Shown here: piece after piece, positions 19,801 to 26,439 of the stretch
How positions within the stretch are numbered: position 1 is the stretch's first letter
How the letters are laid out: every line of letters starts with the position of its first letter
NCBI GenBank assembly: GCA_964384825.1
Contig: CAYLMM010000011.1
Location: 1 to 56,626 of the forward strand
DNA: 56,626 nucleotides
DNA from: CAYLMM01 sp964384825
GTDB lineage: Bacteria > Krumholzibacteriota > Krumholzibacteriia > LZORAL124-64-63
Reading direction: 5' to 3'
Notes under the pieces: model-generated
Database searches by the model: none
The model's input: only the letters and a program-made list of their open reading frames with translations
What the model was told of the DNA's origin: nothing
Position numbers and translations under genes: made by a program

Positions 19801-20556
19801 AAGATGGCGGCCCTGGGCGGACTGGTCGCCGGGGTGGCCCACGAGATCAACACGCCGGTGGGCATCGGCGTGACCGCCGCCTCGCATCTGGCCGAGAAGA
19901 CCACCGGATTCGCCGAGAAATACCGGGCCGGCACGTTGAAGCGCTCGGATTTCGAGGGCTATCTCGACGTATGCAACGAGGCCGTCCGCATGATCCAGGC
20001 GAACCTCAACCGGGCCGCCGAACTGATCCAGAGCTTCAAGCAGGTGGCCGTCGACCGCAGCAGCCAGCAGCGGCGGCGCTTCAGCATGAAGCCCTTCCTC
20101 GAAGAGGTTTTGCTGAGCCTGCGGCCGGAGCTGAAGAAGACCAGCCACGTGGTGGAGATCGAGTGTCCCGACGATCTGGAGATCGACGGTTTTCCGGGCG
20201 CCCTCTCGCAGATCGTGACCAATTTCGTGATGAACTCGCTGATGCACGGCTTCGAGAAGGAGAAGGAGGAGGAGGGCCGGATCCGGTTCGTCGTCTCGCG
20301 CGAGGGCGGCGACGTCCGCATGGCCTATTCCGACAACGGATGCGGGATGAAGCCCAGCATCCGCGAGAAGATCTTCGAGCCCTTCTTCACCACCAAGCGC
20401 GGCCGGGGCGGAAGCGGCCTCGGCCTGCACGTCGTCTACAATCTCGTGACCCGGACCCTGGGCGGGAGGCTCCACTGCTCCAGCGAACCCGGAAAGGGCA
20501 CGACGTTCGAAGTTGTTTTCCCCGCCAACGAGGACACCGAGCATGCCGACGATTGA
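16810..20556 (+). CDS. Large multi-PAS sensor histidine kinase (GAF-like + six PAS)
   Basis: A 1248-residue soluble sensor kinase with no membrane segment. Order: GAF-like region (about 10-180), then six PAS units starting near 195, 318, 445, 572, 695 and 825, several ending in the PAC-type ITDRR/ITERR motif; a coiled coil (about 955-1005, AERTAELWEANTALQE); a phosphoacceptor domain with LVAGVAHEINTPVG (His1011); and an HATPase domain with NFVMNSLMH, DNGCGM and GLGLHVVYN. The fourth PAS (LRKFKTITDRASYGA) and the kinase core closely resemble those of the smaller kinase at 11545, so the two are paralogues. Its stop overlaps the start of the HD-GYP regulator gene by 14 bases, which makes the pair a likely two-component system controlling cyclic-di-GMP breakdown. 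Confidence 0.9.
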   Translation: MFSDIIPTRIGTGDGRQVEALDIFGNVLRRADNSRALGRYLCRELARLTGAGHGLLLLAPRSGGGDPDIRILDEWTEQAVPLADRPGVMDLAENVLALQEPTLVRPRRMGSQIERMVQKIGAGQMMILPLGTRENMSGLLFLSGVPEDPLLEAVLEGIKLPCTLIGLVLNNALLFENQQNALARRTEELTATENLYEALANLSPMGVFRCSLDGAVTRMNQKCREMGDFSQDSCSREEWESRIHPEDREAVERAWRRASEELEPVSMEKRLVSRTGSTIWISAHVAPEMGADGRVAGLIGMIMDITDRRRAQVELERSERNYRSIFDTAANLITSFDATGKIIDVNGQSLQILGYEPEELIGENVAKIIHPDYMRKARRSLREIVRDGFAYDREYRMVRKDGRVIDVMINSSALREENERFLRVICIIDDITERRRTEEALRESESKFRAITENTSDITMILDAGGRYRYISPSLNRFIDGELHEMLGTMPGKFLHPVDVPVVREYIDLAARTPGKTLQISDIRIMHKDGRWHHLGVSLTGMLDVPGVNGIVVGCRDVTDRKIAEEELRKFKTITDRASYGAVINDLEGRLLYVNRAFAQMHGYTVQELLGRNASVLHAREDLERVYELRQRVQREGSVSAEDLDHRRKDGTRFPTLHNATLIRDDLGKPLFISASYVDATEVKRAEQALKESERRLSTLMGNLPGMAYRCLNDRHWTMEFVSQGCEKLTGYKPEHLIGNKGISYNHVIHPEDRKMVWEEVQAGIEAGETFRLEYRIITADREEKWAFEQGRGVPGPDGGIEAIEGFITDITERVRAEQQRRVSEKRYRTLFSMMMDGFAVHELIRDQNGKPCDYEFIEVNPSFEAITGIRARDALDRRASEILPKQNDRWCELYAQVVDTGEPIRFEQYSEDVGRHFEVFAYRVQGNQFATVFRDISERVRAEAEARKLNEELEARVAERTAELWEANTALQETNTALHESQDQIRETQAELIESKKMAALGGLVAGVAHEINTPVGIGVTAASHLAEKTTGFAEKYRAGTLKRSDFEGYLDVCNEAVRMIQANLNRAAELIQSFKQVAVDRSSQQRRRFSMKPFLEEVLLSLRPELKKTSHVVEIECPDDLEIDGFPGALSQIVTNFVMNSLMHGFEKEKEEEGRIRFVVSREGGDVRMAYSDNGCGMKPSIREKIFEPFFTTKRGRGGSGLGLHVVYNLVTRTLGGRLHCSSEPGKGTTFEVVFPANEDTEHADD

Positions 20557-22126
20557 ACGAACCGCCGCAGCGGCGACCCTGGACGATGATCTGCTCTTCG
20601 CCGAAGAGGGCGATCAGCAGCCGGAAGCGGGCCGTCCCGAGACCTGGAAGCTGGTGATCGCCGACGACGAGGAGGAGGTTCACGCGCTCACCCGCATGGT
20701 CCTGTCGGGCTTCAGCTTCGAGGGCCGGGGCCTGTCGTTCCTCAGCGCCTTCTCGGGCGAGGAGACCAAGAAGCTGCTCGAGGATAACCCCGACACCGCC
20801 GTCGTGCTGCTGGACGTCGTGATGGAGAAGGACGACGCCGGGCTGGCGGTCGTGCGGCATATCCGCGAGGATCTGCAAAACCGCTTCGCGCGGATCATCC
20901 TGCGCACGGGCCACCCGGGCCAGGCGCCGGAGCACGAGGTGGTCTCGACCTACGATATCAACGACTACAAATCCAAGACCGAGCTGACGGCCCAGAAGCT
21001 GTTCACCGCCGTCACCGCGGCCTTGCGCTCGTACCGCGACATCCGCACCATCGAGAAGAACCGTTGCGGGCTCGAACTGATCCTCGGATCGACCGGCGAG
21101 CTCTTCGAGATCAAGGCCCTGGAGAAATTCGCCGGGGGCGTTCTCTCGCAGCTCTCCGAGCTGATACGCGTCGGCAGCGACGGGCCCGCGCTGATGCCCA
21201 GCGGTTTCGCAGCCAGGCGCCAGCACGGAGAATTCCGGATCATGGCCGGCGCCGGATCCTACCGGGAGCACGTCGGCGAACCCGTCCAGGCCGTGGTCTC
21301 GGACGAGATGAGGCTCGAGTTGCAGCAGGTCATCGACCGGCGCGCCAGCCTGTTCGAGCAGGATCGCTTCTACGGTTATTTCGCCACCAAGGGAGGGATC
21401 GCGAACGTCGTGGCGATGGAATGCGGCCGCCGGCTCTCTCCGCTGGACCACGACCTGATCCGCATCCTGGCCTCGAACGTGGGCATCGCCTTCGACAACG
21501 TCTATCTGAACCGGGAGATCGAGGACACCCAGCGCGAGGTGATCCATACCCTCGGCGAGGTGGTCGAGACCCGTTCGCAGGAGACGGCGCTGCACACCGT
21601 CCGGGTCGGCGAGTCGGCGGGCCTGCTGACGCGTCTGGCCGGTCTGGGCGAGGACGAGGCGCGCCTGGTGGAACTGGCCGCCCCGATGCACGACATCGGC
21701 AAGATCGGCATCCCCGACCAGGTTCTGAACAAGCCGGGCAAGCTCAACGGCGCCGAGTACGAACTGATGAAGACGCACACCAACCTCGGCTACGACATCC
21801 TGCGCAAGTCGTCGCGGCCGATCATGCAGGCGGCGGCGACGGTCGCCCTGCAGCACCACGAGAAATGGGACGGTTCGGGATACCCGCAGGGCCTGGCCGG
21901 AGACGGCATCCACATCTACGGTCGGATCGTGGGCGTTTGCGACGTCTTCGACGCCCTGAGCAACCAGCGGGTCTACCGCGACGTGGTCGCCGTGGAGCAC
22001 GTGATCGAGATCATGCGCTCAGAACGGGGGAAGCATTTCGATCCGAAGCTGATCGACCTGTTCCTCGAGCACCTGGACGAGTTCACAGCCATCCAGGAGC
22101 GCAACGCGGCCGAGAACGCGGACTAG
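20543..22126 (+). CDS. Response regulator with REC, DUF3369 and HD-GYP domains (c-di-GMP phosphodiesterase)
   Basis: A 527-residue regulator. A receiver domain (about 34-160) has the acidic pair in IADDEEEV, the phosphoacceptor Asp91 in VLLDVVM and a lysine in DYKSKTEL. A DUF3369 region follows (about 175-335, GLELILGSTGELF). The C-terminal HD-GYP domain has intact catalytic motifs: HDIGKIGIPD, a following HTNLGYDIL, HHEKWDGSGYP and the D-containing GVCDVFDALSNQR. HD-GYP proteins hydrolyse the second messenger cyclic-di-GMP, so phosphorylation by the kinase encoded just upstream should adjust cell c-di-GMP. The start at 20543 lies inside the kinase gene, giving a 14-base overlap and likely translational coupling; no strong ribosome site is needed. 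Its stop shares the CTAG at 22123-22126 with the facing MATE gene. Confidence 0.92.
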   Translation: MPTIERTAAAATLDDDLLFAEEGDQQPEAGRPETWKLVIADDEEEVHALTRMVLSGFSFEGRGLSFLSAFSGEETKKLLEDNPDTAVVLLDVVMEKDDAGLAVVRHIREDLQNRFARIILRTGHPGQAPEHEVVSTYDINDYKSKTELTAQKLFTAVTAALRSYRDIRTIEKNRCGLELILGSTGELFEIKALEKFAGGVLSQLSELIRVGSDGPALMPSGFAARRQHGEFRIMAGAGSYREHVGEPVQAVVSDEMRLELQQVIDRRASLFEQDRFYGYFATKGGIANVVAMECGRRLSPLDHDLIRILASNVGIAFDNVYLNREIEDTQREVIHTLGEVVETRSQETALHTVRVGESAGLLTRLAGLGEDEARLVELAAPMHDIGKIGIPDQVLNKPGKLNGAEYELMKTHTNLGYDILRKSSRPIMQAAATVALQHHEKWDGSGYPQGLAGDGIHIYGRIVGVCDVFDALSNQRVYRDVVAVEHVIEIMRSERGKHFDPKLIDLFLEHLDEFTAIQERNAAENAD

Positions 22127-23481
22127 GCTTCGCCGGAGCGGAAGCGGCGCAGCTGGGGCAGGACCAGGGCCGTCGCCAGGGTCGCGCCCAGGATGTCGGC
22201 GACCGGGAAAGCGATCCAGATGCCGTCCAGCCCCATCCAGGCGGGCAGGACCAGGACCACCGGCAGCAGGAACAGGACCTGGCGGGCCATGCCCAGCAGC
22301 AGCGCCGGCTTGGCGCGGCCGATGGCCTGGAAGAGGGTGGTGCCGACCATCTGGATCCCGGCCAGGGGGAAGGCGGCCACGATGATCCGCAGGGCCGGGG
22401 TCCCGAGGGCCAGCAGTTCCTGGTCGCGGCTGAACACCGAGAGGATGGCCGTCGGGAAGGCCAGCATCAGCAGGGAGACCAGCAGGGTCGTCGCGGTCGC
22501 CGAGCCCGCGGCCAGATGCACCGAGCGCCGGGCCTTGTCCAGCCTTTCGGCTCCGTAATTGAATCCCAGAACAGGTTGCAGCCCCTGGGCCAGGCCGATG
22601 GCCGGCGTCAGCCCGAACATCAGCAGCCGGTTGATCACGCCGAAGGTCGCGATAGCGATATCCCCCCCGTGGAACGCCAGCGCGTGATTCATGATCAGGG
22701 CCAGCATGCCGCTGGCGCCCGAGCGCACGAAGGACGACGAACCCACCGCGGTGATCTCCCGCTGCAGTTCGCGGACCGGCCGCCACCAGCGCGGCGAGAG
22801 GCTCAGGGCCGTGCGGTCGGAACGGAAGAACCAGATCGCGTAGACCGTGCCGGCGGCCTTGGCGATCACCGTGGCCCAGGCGGCCCCGCGCAATCCCCAG
22901 CCCAGCCAGAAGATGAAGATCGGGTCGAGGACGATGTTCAGGACCGCCCCGATGACCATGCTGAACATCGCGATGCGGGCCCGGCCCTCGGCGCGGATGA
23001 CGTTGTTGGCGGCCATGGCGAAGACGTGCAGCAGGGTGCCGGCCAGCAGCACCTCCATGTACTCGCGGGCGTAGGGCAGGATGGTTTCGGTGGCGCCGAA
23101 GAGCCGCAGCATCGGATCGAGCCAGATGTAGCCCGCGGCGGTGCCGGCCAAGGCGAAGATCACCATCATCAGCAGCATGTTGCCGAAGGCCGCCCGCGCC
23201 CGCGGCGTTTCGCCGGCGCCCAGCGAGCGCGAGATGACCGAGGCGGATCCGATGCCCAGCATCTGGCCGATGGCCATCACGAAGGTCTGGATCGGGAACG
23301 CGATCACGATGCCGGCGATGCCCATCGCGCCGACGCTGCGGCCGATGAAGATCGTATCGACGATGTTGTAGAGCCCCATCACGGCCATGCCCACCATCGC
23401 GGGCACCGACAGCCGCATCAGCAGGCGCCCGAGGCGGTCGTCGGCCAGGACGTGCTGGGATTCCGGTGTTTTCTCGGCCAT
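22123..23481 (-). CDS. MATE family multidrug/sodium antiporter
   Basis: A 452-residue inner-membrane exporter with 12 hydrophobic segments in two halves. It begins with LGRLLMRLSVPAMVGM and the family segment YNIVDTIFIGR, followed by IGSASVISRSLGAGE, and the second half repeats this pattern (NRLLMFGLTPAIGLAQGLQPVLGFNYGA). MATE proteins pump cationic drugs or metabolites out, driven by sodium or proton flow. The start at 23481 gives standard length; the longer frame upstream has no homologous look. The ribosome site is weak (ACGGAAT). The most likely promoter, at 23553-23581, contains a run of nine C in its spacer, so expression could be phase-variable. Its stop overlaps the stop of the HD-GYP gene. 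Confidence 0.92.
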   Translation of the reverse strand: MAEKTPESQHVLADDRLGRLLMRLSVPAMVGMAVMGLYNIVDTIFIGRSVGAMGIAGIVIAFPIQTFVMAIGQMLGIGSASVISRSLGAGETPRARAAFGNMLLMMVIFALAGTAAGYIWLDPMLRLFGATETILPYAREYMEVLLAGTLLHVFAMAANNVIRAEGRARIAMFSMVIGAVLNIVLDPIFIFWLGWGLRGAAWATVIAKAAGTVYAIWFFRSDRTALSLSPRWWRPVRELQREITAVGSSSFVRSGASGMLALIMNHALAFHGGDIAIATFGVINRLLMFGLTPAIGLAQGLQPVLGFNYGAERLDKARRSVHLAAGSATATTLLVSLLMLAFPTAILSVFSRDQELLALGTPALRIIVAAFPLAGIQMVGTTLFQAIGRAKPALLLGMARQVLFLLPVVLVLPAWMGLDGIWIAFPVADILGATLATALVLPQLRRFRSGEA

Positions 23482-23552
23482 GGGATTCCGTATCGAGATC
23501 GGATTGACCCGGAGAACGGGCAGGGGAACCAAGCGGATTCCGGCGCCTGGAT

Positions 23553-23581
23553 ATTATGGTCCGCGGGGGGGGGTTCGCCAA
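23553..23581 (-). promoter_or_regulatory. MATE gene promoter with a C9 tract in its spacer
   Basis: On the minus strand TTGGCG (23581-23576) and CATAAT (23558-23553, five of six matches to TATAAT) are exactly 17 bases apart. Nine consecutive C (minus strand, 23573-23565) fill the middle of the spacer. The RNA would start about 65 bases before the MATE ATG. Confidence 0.55.
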
Positions 23582-23644
23582 ATCGAAAAACGAGATGGGC
23601 CCCATGCACATCGCACGGGACCCGGGAAAACGCCCTTCCGGATG

Positions 23645-24889
23645 CTAGAACGCGGTGATCGTGCCCAGCACGATCCTGTCGGTCTCGTGCTCGATATCCC
23701 GCGTATACTCGGCCAGCAGCCTCAGGTTGCGGGCCATCTGGTACGTCGCCCCGAAGGTCAGGGTCTCCTGGTCGTAGCCATCGGACGCCAGATCGCCGGC
23801 CCCGGCGGCGGCCAGGTCCTCGAGCTCCAGATCCGAATCGATGCGGTTGTAGAGCACGGTGAAATAGTGGCGCGAACGGTCGCCCTGCGGCGCGATCGTC
23901 AGCTCGGCCAGCCAGCCCTCGGTCTCGACGTCCTCGACGCCGGCGGCATCGCCCAGCGGGGCCCCGTCCTCGCGCATCAGGTACTGGGCGACAAAGGCGA
24001 ACGGGCCGTAGCCGACGCCCACGTCGGGCCCCCAGTAGGTCACCGGGTTCTCGCCCGACGCCGTGAACGAGCCGTCGACGAAATCGATGTCCTCCTCTCC
24101 GGAGTAGTAGAATCCCCCGACCGAGAGATGTTCGCCGACGGCCTGGCTGATCCGCAGCCCGATGTTCTTCTGGTCGCCGTTGTCGAATTTGCGGTCCCGG
24201 TCGGCCTCGTCCTTGCCGTTGCCGTTGGTGATCGTCGCCACCAGGTCGGTGCCGGTCCGCGCGATCCCGTACGAGATCATCAGCCCCCGGTCGTAGGTCA
24301 GGTTGATGTCCGACAGCCCGATCCGCGGCTTGTACAGCAGATAGTCCTCGTAGGTCAGCCTCAGCTCGCGCTTGAGCAGGGGGTCGGAGGTCTGGAACTG
24401 GCCGACCGCGATGTCCAGTTCCGTGTCGAAGAGGTTGTCGAAGTGGATGATGGCGTCCTCGATGCCCGCGACCTCGCCCCGCTCGGCCAGGTAGAAGTAG
24501 AAGTAGTAGCCCACATGCGGCGCCAGCGCTCCGCCCGAGAGCAGCTTCATCCCCCACGGGGCCTGCAGGTCGTACTCGGTGTCCCGGTCCTTGTCGTAGA
24601 CGGCGTAGGCGTCGAAGCGCACCGCCAGCGGGAAGTCCTTGTTCAGCCGCAGCAGGTCGTCGCCGGCGATCACGTAGTCGCGGTCCTTCTCTTCTTCGGG
24701 AATGATGAAGCCGTTGCCCGCGAATTCCTCGCCGTAATCCTTGAGGCGCGGAAAGACGTCGTGGCAGGTGGTGCAGGAGATCTTGTAGCGGCGGGCGAAG
24801 GCCGGCACGGCGCCCGCTTCCTGCGGGATCAGGGCGGCCAGCACGGTCAGCAGCGCGAACGCGAGCAGGATCCTGTCGGCGGTTCTCAT
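23645..24889 (-). CDS. Outer-membrane beta-barrel with N-terminal c-type heme motif (porin-cytochrome fusion)
   Basis: A 414-residue exported protein. After a signal peptide (about 1-28, ending EAGA) comes a single heme-attachment motif, SCTTCH (Cys39, Cys42, His43), in the setting FARRYKISCTTCHDVFPRL. The remaining 360 residues alternate polar and apolar residues with many aromatic girdle residues (YYFYFYLAERG, GYGPFAFVAQYL, HYFTVLYNR) and end in phenylalanine (TITAF), the usual last residue of outer-membrane barrels. This reads as a barrel of about 16 strands with a heme carried on the periplasmic side or inside the pore. GGAGG lies five bases before the ATG, and the gene follows the pentaheme cytochrome by only 11 bases, so the two are almost certainly cotranscribed and may form one electron conduit through the outer membrane. 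Confidence 0.8.
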   Translation of the reverse strand: MRTADRILLAFALLTVLAALIPQEAGAVPAFARRYKISCTTCHDVFPRLKDYGEEFAGNGFIIPEEEKDRDYVIAGDDLLRLNKDFPLAVRFDAYAVYDKDRDTEYDLQAPWGMKLLSGGALAPHVGYYFYFYLAERGEVAGIEDAIIHFDNLFDTELDIAVGQFQTSDPLLKRELRLTYEDYLLYKPRIGLSDINLTYDRGLMISYGIARTGTDLVATITNGNGKDEADRDRKFDNGDQKNIGLRISQAVGEHLSVGGFYYSGEEDIDFVDGSFTASGENPVTYWGPDVGVGYGPFAFVAQYLMREDGAPLGDAAGVEDVETEGWLAELTIAPQGDRSRHYFTVLYNRIDSDLELEDLAAAGAGDLASDGYDQETLTFGATYQMARNLRLLAEYTRDIEHETDRIVLGTITAF

Positions 24890-24900
24890 GGTTTCCTCCC

Positions 24901-26241
24901 TCAGTCGTAGACCTCGATCCAGGTTTCGGCGGTATTGACCAGCACCGTCTCGTATTCCTCGGCGGGCACCTTCAGCAGGCGGGCCACCGGCTCGACCAGG
25001 CGTTTGTAGTTCAGCACGGCGTGGAATTCGACCCGCCCGGGCGCGATGTCGTCCGGCATCTCCCAGGTGAAGGTCTCGATCTTCGTCTCGCGCGGCCCGA
25101 TGCGGTAGTCGACCCCCAGCGAGGCGGTGTTCCACTGCTGGATGGTCATCCGGCCCTGCGGGTCGAAGTAGGGCATCCGGAAGATGCGGTCGCCCGCCGG
25201 CACGCCGTCGCGCGCGATGCCCGGGAAATCGGGACGGTCCAGGGCGATGCCCATGTCCTGGTAGGCCGCGACGTCGGCGGCGATGGTGTATCGCTCGCCC
25301 GCGAAGCCCTTGGCGTCGACCGGCAGATGGTAGAGCCGGCCCTCGCTGTCGACGGCCTCGACGTGCAGCCAGACGATGCGGTCCTCGACCGAGCCGGTGG
25401 GGATCTTGTGCCCGGCCTTGCCGTTGAACAGCTGGACCTTCAGCACCGCCGTGCCGTCGATCTCGACCTCGCGCTCCTCGGGATGCATCCGCAGTTCGAC
25501 CGCCCCGGCGATCTTGCCCGGATCGTGGGCGCCGTTGAACAGGTGCTGCGCGATCATCCCCTCGGCCGCCATCTTCGCGCTGCGTCCGGGGGCCTGCGGC
25601 ATGTGGCACTGCTGGCAGGGGACGCCCTGCGCACCGTAGGGGCCTTCCTTCCACTCCAGGTGGGTCGACTTCACCCAGATCCCGTAGGGGCTCATCTCGT
25701 TGTGGCAGGTGCCGCAGAATTCGGCCGTGCGCAGGAAGGGATTCTCGACGGTGTCGTGATGCGGCGAAACCAGGCCGGGCTTGGGTCCCTGCTTGGTCCG
25801 GCCGGGCTCGCTGATCCAGTTGAAGTTGTGGGGAATGTCGCCGGCGAAGCCGGTGATCGTGTGGCAGAGGTCGCAGGAGACCGACTCGTTGGCCCGCGAG
25901 TTCTCTTCCGGCCTCGGCGGCGGCACGTCGCCCGCCAGGTACGCGATCGGCGCGTGGCAGCCGTTGCAGCCGGCCTTCACGTCGGCCACCTTCGGATCCT
26001 TTTCGGCGTGCGGGATCGCCAGCTCGAAGTACTCGATCTCGTCCCAGTGGTGGGTGTAGGCCTGGGACATCATGGCCTGGGTCCACTGCTGGAAGAAGTC
26101 GACATGGCAGGCGGCGCAGGCGGCGGGTTTCTCGTAGTCGTCGTAGCTGCGCGTGCCCAGGGATTCCTCTCCGGCCGGGATTTCGGCCGGCGCCGGGGCA
26201 GCGAAAATTGCGGCGAGAGACAGCAGCAGGATGAAACGCAT
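24901..26241 (-). CDS. Periplasmic pentaheme cytochrome c (cytochrome c554-like)
   Basis: A 446-residue exported protein with a signal peptide (about 1-19). Five CXXCH heme motifs lie in the N-terminal half at about residues 42, 92, 123, 176 and 209 (CAACH, CNGCH, CDLCH, CGTCH, CQQCH), in the spacing seen in cytochrome c554/multiheme family proteins; histidine-rich segments such as YTHHWDEIEY and SPHHDT may give distal ligands. The C-terminal half (about 235-446) has no heme motif and is beta-rich (VELRMHPEEREVEI, GHKIPTGSVEDRI), similar to the C-terminal part of other large multiheme proteins of this type. GGGGGG precedes the ATG. It is the first gene of an operon with the heme-bearing barrel gene downstream, and probably hands electrons to or from that protein. 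Confidence 0.9.
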   Translation of the reverse strand: MRFILLLSLAAIFAAPAPAEIPAGEESLGTRSYDDYEKPAACAACHVDFFQQWTQAMMSQAYTHHWDEIEYFELAIPHAEKDPKVADVKAGCNGCHAPIAYLAGDVPPPRPEENSRANESVSCDLCHTITGFAGDIPHNFNWISEPGRTKQGPKPGLVSPHHDTVENPFLRTAEFCGTCHNEMSPYGIWVKSTHLEWKEGPYGAQGVPCQQCHMPQAPGRSAKMAAEGMIAQHLFNGAHDPGKIAGAVELRMHPEEREVEIDGTAVLKVQLFNGKAGHKIPTGSVEDRIVWLHVEAVDSEGRLYHLPVDAKGFAGERYTIAADVAAYQDMGIALDRPDFPGIARDGVPAGDRIFRMPYFDPQGRMTIQQWNTASLGVDYRIGPRETKIETFTWEMPDDIAPGRVEFHAVLNYKRLVEPVARLLKVPAEEYETVLVNTAETWIEVYD

Positions 26242-26439
26242 GATCCCCCCTTCGGCGGCGTGGACGGCCGCGGAATGCGCGGCCGGATGACTCCGAAGCT
26301 CCGGTCCGGAGGTTACCAGCCGCCCGGTCCCGCGCGCAAGAGCGGGGAATTCCCGGGCGCGACCGACGGCGACGTGCTAGTTTGATCCGGTTCGCATATC
26401 CCGGATAACCCGTTCCGTGCGCGCCGTCGCGCTTCCGGC

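Noticed and set aside
16771..20544. 1257-codon open frame antisense to the large histidine kinase
   Set aside because: The sense strand encodes an intact multi-PAS kinase with all motifs; the antisense product has only low-complexity composition.
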